The position numbers and the translations under genes are program-made. 64,000 nucleotides of DNA. Origin: Rhabditoides inermis. Taxonomy: Eukaryota > Nematoda > Chromadorea > Rhabditida > Rhabditidae. The notes below the pieces were generated by a model that was given only the letters and a program-made list of their open reading frames with translations, did not search any database and was not told the DNA's origin. Positions 23,523 through 40,595 of this stretch are shown here, in pieces (the stretch's first letter is position 1; each line of letters begins with the position of its first letter). Location of the stretch: assembly GCA_963966185.1 (NCBI GenBank), contig CAWZYM010000229.1, positions 431,001 to 495,000 of the forward strand, given 5' to 3'.

Positions 23523-23894
23523 TTACTTGGAGGAGGTGTACTTGGTGACGGCCTTGGTGCCCTCAGAGACGGCGTGCTTGGCAAGCTCTCCCGGGAGGAT
23601 GAGGCGGACCGCGGTCTGGATTTCGCGGGACGAGATGGTGGACCTCTTGTTGTAGTGGGCCAGACGGGAAGCCTCGGCGGCGATGCGCTCGAACACGTCG
23701 TTGACGAACGAGTTCATGATCGACATGGCCTTGGAGGAGACTCCGGTGTCGGGGTGGACCTGCTTGAGCACACGGTAGATGTAGACAGAGTAGGACTCCT
23801 TGCGGCTCTTCCTCTTCTTCTTATCTCCGGTGCGGGTGGTCTTCTGCGACTTGGCGGCCTTCTTGGCTCCCTTGGCGGACGGCTTGGGCGGCAT
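23523..23894 (-). CDS. H2B: Histone H2B (unit 4), TATA-less copy
   Basis: The coding sequence is identical to the other H2B genes, but the promoter carries two substitutions that turn GGGGTATAAGAG into GGGGTCAAAGAG (plus-strand 23951-23956). The same change removes an upstream in-frame stop, so the open frame extends to 24086; that extension is untranslated leader and promoter, not protein. Stem-loop at 23467-23482 is intact. This copy may be poorly transcribed. Confidence 0.97.
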   Translation of the reverse strand: MPPKPSAKGAKKAAKSQKTTRTGDKKKRKSRKESYSVYIYRVLKQVHPDTGVSSKAMSIMNSFVNDVFERIAAEASRLAHYNKRSTISSREIQTAVRLILPGELAKHAVSEGTKAVTKYTSSK

Positions 23895-23950
23895 GGTAAC
23901 TGGGACAAACGGTGTAACCGAGTGGTGATGCACTCTCTGCCCTCCCCACT

Positions 23951-23956
23951 CTTTGA
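23951..23956 (-). promoter_or_regulatory. Mutated H2B TATA box (unit 4 only)
   Basis: Plus-strand CTTTGA replaces the CTTATA seen in the seven other units, at the same distance from the H2B ATG. The surrounding 100 bp are otherwise unchanged. Confidence 0.85.
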
Positions 23957-24542
23957 CCCCGTCGGTGGAGGGCGGGGTTTCGTCGCTCCGCCCCGCTCCT
24001 TTGCGCGCGCAATGAGAGACGCGGCGTCCTGTCCTGACCCACCCGACATCTGCCCACACCACTCTCACCCTTCTCTCACTCCTCAAACACCCATCGGCAT
24101 ACCGATCGATCGATTAATGGGTGACGCACAATCAGCTATGCAGTGAGCTGCACACACCTCAAGCACGGTAGCGAGAACATCGCAACTACAACTGCAACAT
24201 ACTATCGCTACCTCATTCCAATCATTGTATCCATAATAATTCATCCTCAACTCTGCACATAACAATATCACCATACAAAACCCTATTCAACAATATTACT
24301 ATTACACCATTTCACTGACAGATCTTTCCTTATTTCATCTCATCCCTCACATCCTTCATGGGTGGGATTAATACTGCCGCACTCATTCACAGAAAATTGA
24401 CAACGTTCAGAACATAAGTAGATTTATCATGTAAAAAGGAGATCAATTCAAATGTGAATCAGATGATTCAATCAGTTTCTTTCACAGATAGGTGGCCCTA
24501 AAGAGGGCCGTTGGGTTCTAGGTGGGTGTGTTCAAAGGCAAT

Positions 24543-25037
<495 letters not shown>

Positions 25038-25576
25038 TTAGGACCGCGCGTCCCCTGTTCCCGCCGAATCTGCATCCTCTCCTCACCCCACACATCCTCA
25101 CCTTTATCACATCCTGAAAGAAACGAATACATCAACCAAGAAACACACTTTCGTTTGATAGTACGCCGTTTGATATACGTCATATACATTTATTTAACGC
25201 AGTATGCGGACATCGCGGGGTGATATGCATTCATCTAACGTAGTACGCGAATAAATAAAATATCTTTTTCAAAAGTGACCGGTGAGTGACTGTACGATTG
25301 ACACATGGAATGAAGAAGCGCATTCAGAACTCGACGTGTCATTTATAACCGTATTCATTTCGCCTTTCTAAAATCATCCGTCTCCATATTCCAACCAATC
25401 ACTATTCCGTTAGTCAACTACTAACGACACTGTAATAAAAACCACTTTATTCGAACAAAGCAAGAGATCAATAGAAGATTGGTGTGAATGTTTGAAGATT
25501 CACAAAGAGTTTGTTTCACAAGTAGGTGGCCCTAAAGAGGGCCGTTGGGTTGGGTTTGGGTGCAGCGAGTTATCGC

Positions 25577-25960
25577 TTACTCCTTGTCACCGCCGGTCTT
25601 CTTGGGCAGAAGCACAGCCTGGATGTTGGGCAGCACTCCTCCCTGAGCGATGGTGACACCGGAGAGCAGCTTGTTCAGCTCCTCGTCGTTGCGCACAGCA
25701 AGCTGGAGATGGCGGGGGTTGATCCTGGTCTTCTTGTTGTCGCGGGCGGCGTTTCCGGCAAGCTCGAGAACCTCAGCGGCCAGGTACTCAAGCACGGCGG
25801 CGAGGTACACGGGCGCTCCGGCTCCGACGCGCTGAGCGTAGTTGCCCTTGCGGAGCATACGGTGGAGACGTCCGACCGGGAACTGGAGTCCGGCGCGAGA
25901 CGAGCGCGACTTGGCCTTTCCTCCGGACTTGGCCTTGCCTCCCTTTCCACGTCCAGACAT
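25577..25960 (-). CDS. H2A: Histone H2A (unit 4)
   Basis: Same as unit 2. Stem-loop at 25528-25543. Confidence 0.99.
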   Translation of the reverse strand: MSGRGKGGKAKSGGKAKSRSSRAGLQFPVGRLHRMLRKGNYAQRVGAGAPVYLAAVLEYLAAEVLELAGNAARDNKKTRINPRHLQLAVRNDEELNKLLSGVTIAQGGVLPNIQAVLLPKKTGGDKE

Positions 25961-26675
25961 GATGAGCAGCGATTCGAGAGATAAAACTCACGGGTGCCAG
26001 AGTGACCGCGCGTTTCGCTTTTATACCATCTGTGAGCGAGCTGACATGCCCCGCCCACTTGGCGCGCGCCCAGAAGGGTGAGAGACGGCGTCGGTCGGAG
26101 GGTACAGAGACGGAGAGAGGTCTGCTGTGAACAGACAGTGAGCACGCCACCTATATCCTTATTGATTGATTGACACTTCCAATTGGGTCCGTATGAGGCT
26201 CCTATAATATGATGTTATGTGAAACCTGAGATCGCTTTTGTCAGTTGCACAGTATAGTTATCAATAATAGTGATCATACCCACACAAAATTATGCATTCC
26301 CCGCACTGTCCTCAAAATGCAGTCTAGAATAGGAGTCGAAACTGGTATTTGTACTATCATTATTCATTACATCACAATTCGACTGATAAAACCGAATGCA
26401 TTCTTACAAATCAACGACAACAAACAAATCAAATAAACGACGACATTCGATTCCAACACCGTCAAAACACATTCACTTGAAGTCAGCTTTGAGTTTTTTT
26501 GCAAGTCACTTCTCTAACCAGTTTGTTCAGAAATACAAATCCAAGATTGACAAAAAATGTTTATTCGGTCAAGAGAGATCAATGGAATCCGAAGATTCGA
26601 CCAGTTTGTTTCACAAATAGGTAGCCCTAAAGAGGGCTGTTGGGTTGGTTGGTGTTCTCATTGAGATTTGACGAC

Positions 26676-26999
<324 letters not shown>

Positions 27000-27467
27000 T
27001 CAAAAATGAGATGCTGACTGACTGCCGCCGCTCTGCTATATGCGAGCGGAGCTACTTCCCGACCGACGAGGGACCCCAGAATCGCGCGCCAAAATTCACA
27101 TTGTCTGCTGTCTCTCGCTATCTCACTCGGCGTCCTTATCCTTTGTCGGATCAGTTCTGGCGGGACTTTCGAATTGTGCACTTTTTGAAAATGAATCCAT
27201 CCGACATGACATGATCATCAAATCCGAGAAGACGACCGACAGTATCGTTCTCCATATCTTTCCAAACAATAACATTGATAATCAGAAACAAAACGTTGAT
27301 ATTCGGGACATACGAAAGCGATACAAATGTATTCAATCAGATTTATTACAATAAAACACGGAGATCACTGGATTCTCGACAGAACGAGAGAAGTTTGTTT
27401 CACGTATAGGTGGCCCTAAAGAGGGCCGTTGGGTTAGGTGTGGAATCACCGATCCAGGTAAATGAAT

Positions 27468-27839
27468 TTACTTGGAGGAGGTGTACTTGGTGACGGCCTT
27501 GGTGCCCTCAGAGACGGCGTGCTTGGCAAGCTCTCCCGGGAGGATGAGGCGGACCGCGGTCTGGATTTCGCGGGACGAGATGGTGGACCTCTTGTTGTAG
27601 TGGGCCAGACGGGAAGCCTCGGCGGCGATGCGCTCGAACACGTCGTTGACGAACGAGTTCATGATCGACATGGCCTTGGAGGAGACTCCGGTGTCGGGGT
27701 GGACCTGCTTGAGCACACGGTAGATGTAGACAGAGTAGGACTCCTTGCGGCTCTTCCTCTTCTTCTTATCTCCGGTGCGGGTGGTCTTCTGCGACTTGGC
27801 GGCCTTCTTGGCTCCCTTGGCGGACGGCTTGGGCGGCAT
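27468..27839 (-). CDS. H2B: Histone H2B (unit 5)
   Basis: Same as unit 2. The TATA box is intact again, so the unit-4 change has not spread. Stem-loop at 27412-27427. Confidence 0.98.
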   Translation of the reverse strand: MPPKPSAKGAKKAAKSQKTTRTGDKKKRKSRKESYSVYIYRVLKQVHPDTGVSSKAMSIMNSFVNDVFERIAAEASRLAHYNKRSTISSREIQTAVRLILPGELAKHAVSEGTKAVTKYTSSK

Positions 27840-28487
27840 GGTAACTGGGACAAACGGTGTAACCGAGTGGTGATGCACTCTCTGCCCTCCCCACTCTTAT
27901 ACCCCGTCGGTGGAGGGCGGGGTTTCGTCGCTCCGCCCCGCTCCTTTGCGCGCGCAATGAGAGACGCGGCGTCCTGTCCTGACCCACCCGACATCTGCCC
28001 ACACCACTCTCACCCTTCTCTCACTCCTCAAACACCCATCGGCATACCGATCGATCGATTAATGGGTGACGCACAATCAGCTATGCAGTGAGCTGCACAC
28101 ACCTCAAGCACGGTAGCGAGAACATCGCAACTACAACTGCAACATACTATCGCTACCTCATTCCAATCATTGTATCCATAATAATTCATCCTCAACTCTG
28201 CACATAACAATATCACCATACAAAACCCTATTCAACAATATTACTATTACACCATTTCACTGACAGATCTTTCCTTATTTCATCTCATCCCTCACATCCT
28301 TCATGGGTGGGATTAATACTGCCGCACTCATTCACAGAAAATTGACAACGTTCAGAACATAAGTAGATTTATCATGTAAAAAGGAGATCAATTCAAATGT
28401 GAATCAGATGATTCAATCAGTTTCTTTCACAGATAGGTGGCCCTAAAGAGGGCCGTTGGGTTCTAGGTGGGTGTGTTCAAAGGCAAT

Positions 28488-28982
<495 letters not shown>

Positions 28983-29521
28983 TTAGGACCGCGCGTCCCC
29001 TGTTCCCGCCGAATCTGCATCCTCTCCTCACCCCACACATCCTCACCTTTATCACATCCTGAAAGAAACGAATACATCAACCAAGAAACACACTTTCGTT
29101 TGATAGTACGCCGTTTGATATACGTCATATACATTTATTTAACGCAGTATGCGGACATCGCGGGGTGATATGCATTCATCTAACGTAGTACGCGAATAAA
29201 TAAAATATCTTTTTCAAAAGTGACCGGTGAGTGACTGTACGATTGACACATGGAATGAAGAAGCGCATTCAGAACTCGACGTGTCATTTATAACCGTATT
29301 CATTTCGCCTTTCTAAAATCATCCGTCTCCATATTCCAACCAATCACTATTCCGTTAGTCAACTACTAACGACACTGTAATAAAAACCACTTTATTCGAA
29401 CAAAGCAAGAGATCAATAGAAGATTGGTGTGAATGTTTGAAGATTCACAAAGAGTTTGTTTCACAAGTAGGTGGCCCTAAAGAGGGCCGTTGGGTTGGGT
29501 TTGGGTGCAGCGAGTTATCGC

Positions 29522-29905
29522 TTACTCCTTGTCACCGCCGGTCTTCTTGGGCAGAAGCACAGCCTGGATGTTGGGCAGCACTCCTCCCTGAGCGATGGTG
29601 ACACCGGAGAGCAGCTTGTTCAGCTCCTCGTCGTTGCGCACAGCAAGCTGGAGATGGCGGGGGTTGATCCTGGTCTTCTTGTTGTCGCGGGCGGCGTTTC
29701 CGGCAAGCTCGAGAACCTCAGCGGCCAGGTACTCAAGCACGGCGGCGAGGTACACGGGCGCTCCGGCTCCGACGCGCTGAGCGTAGTTGCCCTTGCGGAG
29801 CATACGGTGGAGACGTCCGACCGGGAACTGGAGTCCGGCGCGAGACGAGCGCGACTTGGCCTTTCCTCCGGACTTGGCCTTGCCTCCCTTTCCACGTCCA
29901 GACAT
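29522..29905 (-). CDS. H2A: Histone H2A (unit 5)
   Basis: Same as unit 2. Stem-loop at 29473-29488. Confidence 0.99.
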   Translation of the reverse strand: MSGRGKGGKAKSGGKAKSRSSRAGLQFPVGRLHRMLRKGNYAQRVGAGAPVYLAAVLEYLAAEVLELAGNAARDNKKTRINPRHLQLAVRNDEELNKLLSGVTIAQGGVLPNIQAVLLPKKTGGDKE

Positions 29906-30620
29906 GATGAGCAGCGATTCGAGAGATAAAACTCACGGGTGCCAGAGTGACCGCGCGTTTCGCTTTTATACCATCTGTGAGCGAGCTGACATGCCCCGCC
30001 CACTTGGCGCGCGCCCAGAAGGGTGAGAGACGGCGTCGGTCGGAGGGTACAGAGACGGAGAGAGGTCTGCTGTGAACAGACAGTGAGCACGCCACCTATA
30101 TCCTTATTGATTGATTGACACTTCCAATTGGGTCCGTATGAGGCTCCTATAATATGATGTTATGTGAAACCTGAGATCGCTTTTGTCAGTTGCACAGTAT
30201 AGTTATCAATAATAGTGATCATACCCACACAAAATTATGCATTCCCCGCACTGTCCTCAAAATGCAGTCTAGAATAGGAGTCGAAACTGGTATTTGTACT
30301 ATCATTATTCATTACATCACAATTCGACTGATAAAACCGAATGCATTCTTACAAATCAACGACAACAAACAAATCAAATAAACGACGACATTCGATTCCA
30401 ACACCGTCAAAACACATTCACTTGAAGTCAGCTTTGAGTTTTTTTGCAAGTCACTTCTCTAACCAGTTTGTTCAGAAATACAAATCCAAGATTGACAAAA
30501 AATGTTTATTCGGTCAAGAGAGATCAATGGAATCCGAAGATTCGACCAGTTTGTTTCACAAATAGGTAGCCCTAAAGAGGGCTGTTGGGTTGGTTGGTGT
30601 TCTCATTGAGATTTGACGAC

Positions 30621-30944
<324 letters not shown>

Positions 30945-31412
30945 TCAAAAATGAGATGCTGACTGACTGCCGCCGCTCTGCTATATGCGAGCGGAGCTAC
31001 TTCCCGACCGACGAGGGACCCCAGAATCGCGCGCCAAAATTCACATTGTCTGCTGTCTCTCGCTATCTCACTCGGCGTCCTTATCCTTTGTCGGATCAGT
31101 TCTGGCGGGACTTTCGAATTGTGCACTTTTTGAAAATGAATCCATCCGACATGACATGATCATCAAATCCGAGAAGACGACCGACAGTATCGTTCTCCAT
31201 ATCTTTCCAAACAATAACATTGATAATCAGAAACAAAACGTTGATATTCGGGACATACGAAAGCGATACAAATGTATTCAATCAGATTTATTACAATAAA
31301 ACACGGAGATCACTGGATTCTCGACAGAACGAGAGAAGTTTGTTTCACGTATAGGTGGCCCTAAAGAGGGCCGTTGGGTTAGGTGTGGAATCACCGATCC
31401 AGGTAAATGAAT

Positions 31413-31784
31413 TTACTTGGAGGAGGTGTACTTGGTGACGGCCTTGGTGCCCTCAGAGACGGCGTGCTTGGCAAGCTCTCCCGGGAGGATGAGGCGGACC
31501 GCGGTCTGGATTTCGCGGGACGAGATGGTGGACCTCTTGTTGTAGTGGGCCAGACGGGAAGCCTCGGCGGCGATGCGCTCGAACACGTCGTTGACGAACG
31601 AGTTCATGATCGACATGGCCTTGGAGGAGACTCCGGTGTCGGGGTGGACCTGCTTGAGCACACGGTAGATGTAGACAGAGTAGGACTCCTTGCGGCTCTT
31701 CCTCTTCTTCTTATCTCCGGTGCGGGTGGTCTTCTGCGACTTGGCGGCCTTCTTGGCTCCCTTGGCGGACGGCTTGGGCGGCAT
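31413..31784 (-). CDS. H2B: Histone H2B (unit 6)
   Basis: Same as unit 2. Stem-loop at 31357-31372. Confidence 0.98.
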   Translation of the reverse strand: MPPKPSAKGAKKAAKSQKTTRTGDKKKRKSRKESYSVYIYRVLKQVHPDTGVSSKAMSIMNSFVNDVFERIAAEASRLAHYNKRSTISSREIQTAVRLILPGELAKHAVSEGTKAVTKYTSSK

Positions 31785-32432
31785 GGTAACTGGGACAAAC
31801 GGTGTAACCGAGTGGTGATGCACTCTCTGCCCTCCCCACTCTTATACCCCGTCGGTGGAGGGCGGGGTTTCGTCGCTCCGCCCCGCTCCTTTGCGCGCGC
31901 AATGAGAGACGCGGCGTCCTGTCCTGACCCACCCGACATCTGCCCACACCACTCTCACCCTTCTCTCACTCCTCAAACACCCATCGGCATACCGATCGAT
32001 CGATTAATGGGTGACGCACAATCAGCTATGCAGTGAGCTGCACACACCTCAAGCACGGTAGCGAGAACATCGCAACTACAACTGCAACATACTATCGCTA
32101 CCTCATTCCAATCATTGTATCCATAATAATTCATCCTCAACTCTGCACATAACAATATCACCATACAAAACCCTATTCAACAATATTACTATTACACCAT
32201 TTCACTGACAGATCTTTCCTTATTTCATCTCATCCCTCACATCCTTCATGGGTGGGATTAATACTGCCGCACTCATTCACAGAAAATTGACAACGTTCAG
32301 AACATAAGTAGATTTATCATGTAAAAAGGAGATCAATTCAAATGTGAATCAGATGATTCAATCAGTTTCTTTCACAGATAGGTGGCCCTAAAGAGGGCCG
32401 TTGGGTTCTAGGTGGGTGTGTTCAAAGGCAAT

Positions 32433-32927
<495 letters not shown>

Positions 32928-33466
32928 TTAGGACCGCGCGTCCCCTGTTCCCGCCGAATCTGCATCCTCTCCTCACCCCACACATCCTCACCTTTATCAC
33001 ATCCTGAAAGAAACGAATACATCAACCAAGAAACACACTTTCGTTTGATAGTACGCCGTTTGATATACGTCATATACATTTATTTAACGCAGTATGCGGA
33101 CATCGCGGGGTGATATGCATTCATCTAACGTAGTACGCGAATAAATAAAATATCTTTTTCAAAAGTGACCGGTGAGTGACTGTACGATTGACACATGGAA
33201 TGAAGAAGCGCATTCAGAACTCGACGTGTCATTTATAACCGTATTCATTTCGCCTTTCTAAAATCATCCGTCTCCATATTCCAACCAATCACTATTCCGT
33301 TAGTCAACTACTAACGACACTGTAATAAAAACCACTTTATTCGAACAAAGCAAGAGATCAATAGAAGATTGGTGTGAATGTTTGAAGATTCACAAAGAGT
33401 TTGTTTCACAAGTAGGTGGCCCTAAAGAGGGCCGTTGGGTTGGGTTTGGGTGCAGCGAGTTATCGC

Positions 33467-33850
33467 TTACTCCTTGTCACCGCCGGTCTTCTTGGGCAGA
33501 AGCACAGCCTGGATGTTGGGCAGCACTCCTCCCTGAGCGATGGTGACACCGGAGAGCAGCTTGTTCAGCTCCTCGTCGTTGCGCACAGCAAGCTGGAGAT
33601 GGCGGGGGTTGATCCTGGTCTTCTTGTTGTCGCGGGCGGCGTTTCCGGCAAGCTCGAGAACCTCAGCGGCCAGGTACTCAAGCACGGCGGCGAGGTACAC
33701 GGGCGCTCCGGCTCCGACGCGCTGAGCGTAGTTGCCCTTGCGGAGCATACGGTGGAGACGTCCGACCGGGAACTGGAGTCCGGCGCGAGACGAGCGCGAC
33801 TTGGCCTTTCCTCCGGACTTGGCCTTGCCTCCCTTTCCACGTCCAGACAT
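33467..33850 (-). CDS. H2A: Histone H2A (unit 6)
   Basis: Same as unit 2. Stem-loop at 33418-33433. Confidence 0.99.
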   Translation of the reverse strand: MSGRGKGGKAKSGGKAKSRSSRAGLQFPVGRLHRMLRKGNYAQRVGAGAPVYLAAVLEYLAAEVLELAGNAARDNKKTRINPRHLQLAVRNDEELNKLLSGVTIAQGGVLPNIQAVLLPKKTGGDKE

Positions 33851-34565
33851 GATGAGCAGCGATTCGAGAGATAAAACTCACGGGTGCCAGAGTGACCGCG
33901 CGTTTCGCTTTTATACCATCTGTGAGCGAGCTGACATGCCCCGCCCACTTGGCGCGCGCCCAGAAGGGTGAGAGACGGCGTCGGTCGGAGGGTACAGAGA
34001 CGGAGAGAGGTCTGCTGTGAACAGACAGTGAGCACGCCACCTATATCCTTATTGATTGATTGACACTTCCAATTGGGTCCGTATGAGGCTCCTATAATAT
34101 GATGTTATGTGAAACCTGAGATCGCTTTTGTCAGTTGCACAGTATAGTTATCAATAATAGTGATCATACCCACACAAAATTATGCATTCCCCGCACTGTC
34201 CTCAAAATGCAGTCTAGAATAGGAGTCGAAACTGGTATTTGTACTATCATTATTCATTACATCACAATTCGACTGATAAAACCGAATGCATTCTTACAAA
34301 TCAACGACAACAAACAAATCAAATAAACGACGACATTCGATTCCAACACCGTCAAAACACATTCACTTGAAGTCAGCTTTGAGTTTTTTTGCAAGTCACT
34401 TCTCTAACCAGTTTGTTCAGAAATACAAATCCAAGATTGACAAAAAATGTTTATTCGGTCAAGAGAGATCAATGGAATCCGAAGATTCGACCAGTTTGTT
34501 TCACAAATAGGTAGCCCTAAAGAGGGCTGTTGGGTTGGTTGGTGTTCTCATTGAGATTTGACGAC

Positions 34566-34889
<324 letters not shown>

Positions 34890-35357
34890 TCAAAAATGAG
34901 ATGCTGACTGACTGCCGCCGCTCTGCTATATGCGAGCGGAGCTACTTCCCGACCGACGAGGGACCCCAGAATCGCGCGCCAAAATTCACATTGTCTGCTG
35001 TCTCTCGCTATCTCACTCGGCGTCCTTATCCTTTGTCGGATCAGTTCTGGCGGGACTTTCGAATTGTGCACTTTTTGAAAATGAATCCATCCGACATGAC
35101 ATGATCATCAAATCCGAGAAGACGACCGACAGTATCGTTCTCCATATCTTTCCAAACAATAACATTGATAATCAGAAACAAAACGTTGATATTCGGGACA
35201 TACGAAAGCGATACAAATGTATTCAATCAGATTTATTACAATAAAACACGGAGATCACTGGATTCTCGACAGAACGAGAGAAGTTTGTTTCACGTATAGG
35301 TGGCCCTAAAGAGGGCCGTTGGGTTAGGTGTGGAATCACCGATCCAGGTAAATGAAT

Positions 35358-35729
35358 TTACTTGGAGGAGGTGTACTTGGTGACGGCCTTGGTGCCCTCA
35401 GAGACGGCGTGCTTGGCAAGCTCTCCCGGGAGGATGAGGCGGACCGCGGTCTGGATTTCGCGGGACGAGATGGTGGACCTCTTGTTGTAGTGGGCCAGAC
35501 GGGAAGCCTCGGCGGCGATGCGCTCGAACACGTCGTTGACGAACGAGTTCATGATCGACATGGCCTTGGAGGAGACTCCGGTGTCGGGGTGGACCTGCTT
35601 GAGCACACGGTAGATGTAGACAGAGTAGGACTCCTTGCGGCTCTTCCTCTTCTTCTTATCTCCGGTGCGGGTGGTCTTCTGCGACTTGGCGGCCTTCTTG
35701 GCTCCCTTGGCGGACGGCTTGGGCGGCAT
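35358..35729 (-). CDS. H2B: Histone H2B (unit 7)
   Basis: Same as unit 2. Stem-loop at 35302-35317. Confidence 0.98.
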   Translation of the reverse strand: MPPKPSAKGAKKAAKSQKTTRTGDKKKRKSRKESYSVYIYRVLKQVHPDTGVSSKAMSIMNSFVNDVFERIAAEASRLAHYNKRSTISSREIQTAVRLILPGELAKHAVSEGTKAVTKYTSSK

Positions 35730-36377
35730 GGTAACTGGGACAAACGGTGTAACCGAGTGGTGATGCACTCTCTGCCCTCCCCACTCTTATACCCCGTCGG
35801 TGGAGGGCGGGGTTTCGTCGCTCCGCCCCGCTCCTTTGCGCGCGCAATGAGAGACGCGGCGTCCTGTCCTGACCCACCCGACATCTGCCCACACCACTCT
35901 CACCCTTCTCTCACTCCTCAAACACCCATCGGCATACCGATCGATCGATTAATGGGTGACGCACAATCAGCTATGCAGTGAGCTGCACACACCTCAAGCA
36001 CGGTAGCGAGAACATCGCAACTACAACTGCAACATACTATCGCTACCTCATTCCAATCATTGTATCCATAATAATTCATCCTCAACTCTGCACATAACAA
36101 TATCACCATACAAAACCCTATTCAACAATATTACTATTACACCATTTCACTGACAGATCTTTCCTTATTTCATCTCATCCCTCACATCCTTCATGGGTGG
36201 GATTAATACTGCCGCACTCATTCACAGAAAATTGACAACGTTCAGAACATAAGTAGATTTATCATGTAAAAAGGAGATCAATTCAAATGTGAATCAGATG
36301 ATTCAATCAGTTTCTTTCACAGATAGGTGGCCCTAAAGAGGGCCGTTGGGTTCTAGGTGGGTGTGTTCAAAGGCAAT

Positions 36378-36872
<495 letters not shown>

Positions 36873-37411
36873 TTAGGACCGCGCGTCCCCTGTTCCCGCC
36901 GAATCTGCATCCTCTCCTCACCCCACACATCCTCACCTTTATCACATCCTGAAAGAAACGAATACATCAACCAAGAAACACACTTTCGTTTGATAGTACG
37001 CCGTTTGATATACGTCATATACATTTATTTAACGCAGTATGCGGACATCGCGGGGTGATATGCATTCATCTAACGTAGTACGCGAATAAATAAAATATCT
37101 TTTTCAAAAGTGACCGGTGAGTGACTGTACGATTGACACATGGAATGAAGAAGCGCATTCAGAACTCGACGTGTCATTTATAACCGTATTCATTTCGCCT
37201 TTCTAAAATCATCCGTCTCCATATTCCAACCAATCACTATTCCGTTAGTCAACTACTAACGACACTGTAATAAAAACCACTTTATTCGAACAAAGCAAGA
37301 GATCAATAGAAGATTGGTGTGAATGTTTGAAGATTCACAAAGAGTTTGTTTCACAAGTAGGTGGCCCTAAAGAGGGCCGTTGGGTTGGGTTTGGGTGCAG
37401 CGAGTTATCGC

Positions 37412-37795
37412 TTACTCCTTGTCACCGCCGGTCTTCTTGGGCAGAAGCACAGCCTGGATGTTGGGCAGCACTCCTCCCTGAGCGATGGTGACACCGGAGA
37501 GCAGCTTGTTCAGCTCCTCGTCGTTGCGCACAGCAAGCTGGAGATGGCGGGGGTTGATCCTGGTCTTCTTGTTGTCGCGGGCGGCGTTTCCGGCAAGCTC
37601 GAGAACCTCAGCGGCCAGGTACTCAAGCACGGCGGCGAGGTACACGGGCGCTCCGGCTCCGACGCGCTGAGCGTAGTTGCCCTTGCGGAGCATACGGTGG
37701 AGACGTCCGACCGGGAACTGGAGTCCGGCGCGAGACGAGCGCGACTTGGCCTTTCCTCCGGACTTGGCCTTGCCTCCCTTTCCACGTCCAGACAT
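37412..37795 (-). CDS. H2A: Histone H2A (unit 7, last H2A)
   Basis: Same as unit 2. Stem-loop at 37363-37378. Confidence 0.99.
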   Translation of the reverse strand: MSGRGKGGKAKSGGKAKSRSSRAGLQFPVGRLHRMLRKGNYAQRVGAGAPVYLAAVLEYLAAEVLELAGNAARDNKKTRINPRHLQLAVRNDEELNKLLSGVTIAQGGVLPNIQAVLLPKKTGGDKE

Positions 37796-38510
37796 GATGA
37801 GCAGCGATTCGAGAGATAAAACTCACGGGTGCCAGAGTGACCGCGCGTTTCGCTTTTATACCATCTGTGAGCGAGCTGACATGCCCCGCCCACTTGGCGC
37901 GCGCCCAGAAGGGTGAGAGACGGCGTCGGTCGGAGGGTACAGAGACGGAGAGAGGTCTGCTGTGAACAGACAGTGAGCACGCCACCTATATCCTTATTGA
38001 TTGATTGACACTTCCAATTGGGTCCGTATGAGGCTCCTATAATATGATGTTATGTGAAACCTGAGATCGCTTTTGTCAGTTGCACAGTATAGTTATCAAT
38101 AATAGTGATCATACCCACACAAAATTATGCATTCCCCGCACTGTCCTCAAAATGCAGTCTAGAATAGGAGTCGAAACTGGTATTTGTACTATCATTATTC
38201 ATTACATCACAATTCGACTGATAAAACCGAATGCATTCTTACAAATCAACGACAACAAACAAATCAAATAAACGACGACATTCGATTCCAACACCGTCAA
38301 AACACATTCACTTGAAGTCAGCTTTGAGTTTTTTTGCAAGTCACTTCTCTAACCAGTTTGTTCAGAAATACAAATCCAAGATTGACAAAAAATGTTTATT
38401 CGGTCAAGAGAGATCAATGGAATCCGAAGATTCGACCAGTTTGTTTCACAAATAGGTAGCCCTAAAGAGGGCTGTTGGGTTGGTTGGTGTTCTCATTGAG
38501 ATTTGACGAC

Positions 38511-38834
<324 letters not shown>

Positions 38835-39302
38835 TCAAAAATGAGATGCTGACTGACTGCCGCCGCTCTGCTATATGCGAGCGGAGCTACTTCCCGACCG
38901 ACGAGGGACCCCAGAATCGCGCGCCAAAATTCACATTGTCTGCTGTCTCTCGCTATCTCACTCGGCGTCCTTATCCTTTGTCGGATCAGTTCTGGCGGGA
39001 CTTTCGAATTGTGCACTTTTTGAAAATGAATCCATCCGACATGACATGATCATCAAATCCGAGAAGACGACCGACAGTATCGTTCTCCATATCTTTCCAA
39101 ACAATAACATTGATAATCAGAAACAAAACGTTGATATTCGGGACATACGAAAGCGATACAAATGTATTCAATCAGATTTATTACAATAAAACACGGAGAT
39201 CACTGGATTCTCGACAGAACGAGAGAAGTTTGTTTCACGTATAGGTGGCCCTAAAGAGGGCCGTTGGGTTAGGTGTGGAATCACCGATCCAGGTAAATGA
39301 AT

Positions 39303-39674
39303 TTACTTGGAGGAGGTGTACTTGGTGACGGCCTTGGTGCCCTCAGAGACGGCGTGCTTGGCAAGCTCTCCCGGGAGGATGAGGCGGACCGCGGTCTGGA
39401 TTTCGCGGGACGAGATGGTGGACCTCTTGTTGTAGTGGGCCAGACGGGAAGCCTCGGCGGCGATGCGCTCGAACACGTCGTTGACGAACGAGTTCATGAT
39501 CGACATGGCCTTGGAGGAGACTCCGGTGTCGGGGTGGACCTGCTTGAGCACACGGTAGATGTAGACAGAGTAGGACTCCTTGCGGCTCTTCCTCTTCTTC
39601 TTATCTCCGGTGCGGGTGGTCTTCTGCGACTTGGCGGCCTTCTTGGCTCCCTTGGCGGACGGCTTGGGCGGCAT
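39303..39674 (-). CDS. H2B: Histone H2B (partial unit 8)
   Basis: Complete gene with intact TATA box, stem-loop at 39247-39262 and about 420 bp of upstream sequence before the array ends at 40095. One private base (G for A at 39795) lies upstream of the promoter. H3 and H2A partners are absent from this unit. Confidence 0.98.
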   Translation of the reverse strand: MPPKPSAKGAKKAAKSQKTTRTGDKKKRKSRKESYSVYIYRVLKQVHPDTGVSSKAMSIMNSFVNDVFERIAAEASRLAHYNKRSTISSREIQTAVRLILPGELAKHAVSEGTKAVTKYTSSK

Positions 39675-40095
39675 GGTAACTGGGACAAACGGTGTAACCG
39701 AGTGGTGATGCACTCTCTGCCCTCCCCACTCTTATACCCCGTCGGTGGAGGGCGGGGTTTCGTCGCTCCGCCCCGCTCCTTTGCGCGCGCAATGGGAGAC
39801 GCGGCGTCCTGTCCTGACCCACCCGACATCTGCCCACACCACTCTCACCCTTCTCTCACTCCTCAAACACCCATCGGCATACCGATCGATCGATTAATGG
39901 GTGACGCACAATCAGCTATGCAGTGAGCTGCACACACCTCAAGCACGGTAGCGAGAACATCGCAACTACAACTGCAACATACTATCGCTACCTCATTCCA
40001 ATCATTGTATCCATAATAATTCATCCTCAACTCTGCACATAACAATATCACCATACAAAACCCTATTCAACAATATTACTATTACACCATTTCAC

Positions 40096-40595
40096 ACAAG
40101 TGTCCCAATCTCGGAGAGAGTTTCCACTCACTCAGACAGAACCACGTCGCTTGTCAGTAATCACTTATAACTTTAGAAAAAAATCAGAATTCGATCGTTT
40201 CGGAAATGATGAACATTCGTGTAACAAATGAATATGTTTCAAAAAAAAATCATGCATGTGCTCTGTAGTGCAAGAGTAGTGGAGAAAAACTGGAAACTCC
40301 GTCCGAGATTGGGCACAAATCAATTTAAATTTTCTGAATGTGGAATGGGTATCAATGGGATGCATTTCTATTTTAACACTGTTATTAAACATATTTTCTG
40401 TACAAACTTCACATTAACAAAATGTGAATTCGAATCGTATTGTCATCATACACAAGATGAAACACCGTTACAATGCATCGGCGGGAGAACGAGAAAGATT
40501 AAAACTGTATGGAAATGACTTTGAACCTATAGGCGCATTGATCCTGAGCGGCCGGTGATCTCACCAGAAAAGAGGCGTGACCAGAGTGGGCGTTG
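40096..40595. other. Array-flanking spacer
   Basis: Unique sequence between the array end and the transporter stop codon. No splice-consistent coding exon was found on either strand. An open frame at 40228-40518 has no family resemblance and no upstream signals. Confidence 0.5.

Noticed and set aside
23895..24086. Apparent 187-residue H2B in unit 4
   Set aside because: The extension results from the TATA mutation removing an upstream stop; it covers promoter and leader sequence.
40228..40518. 96-codon plus-strand open frame beside the array
   Set aside because: AT-rich, with no homology, no signal peptide and no splice or poly(A) context.
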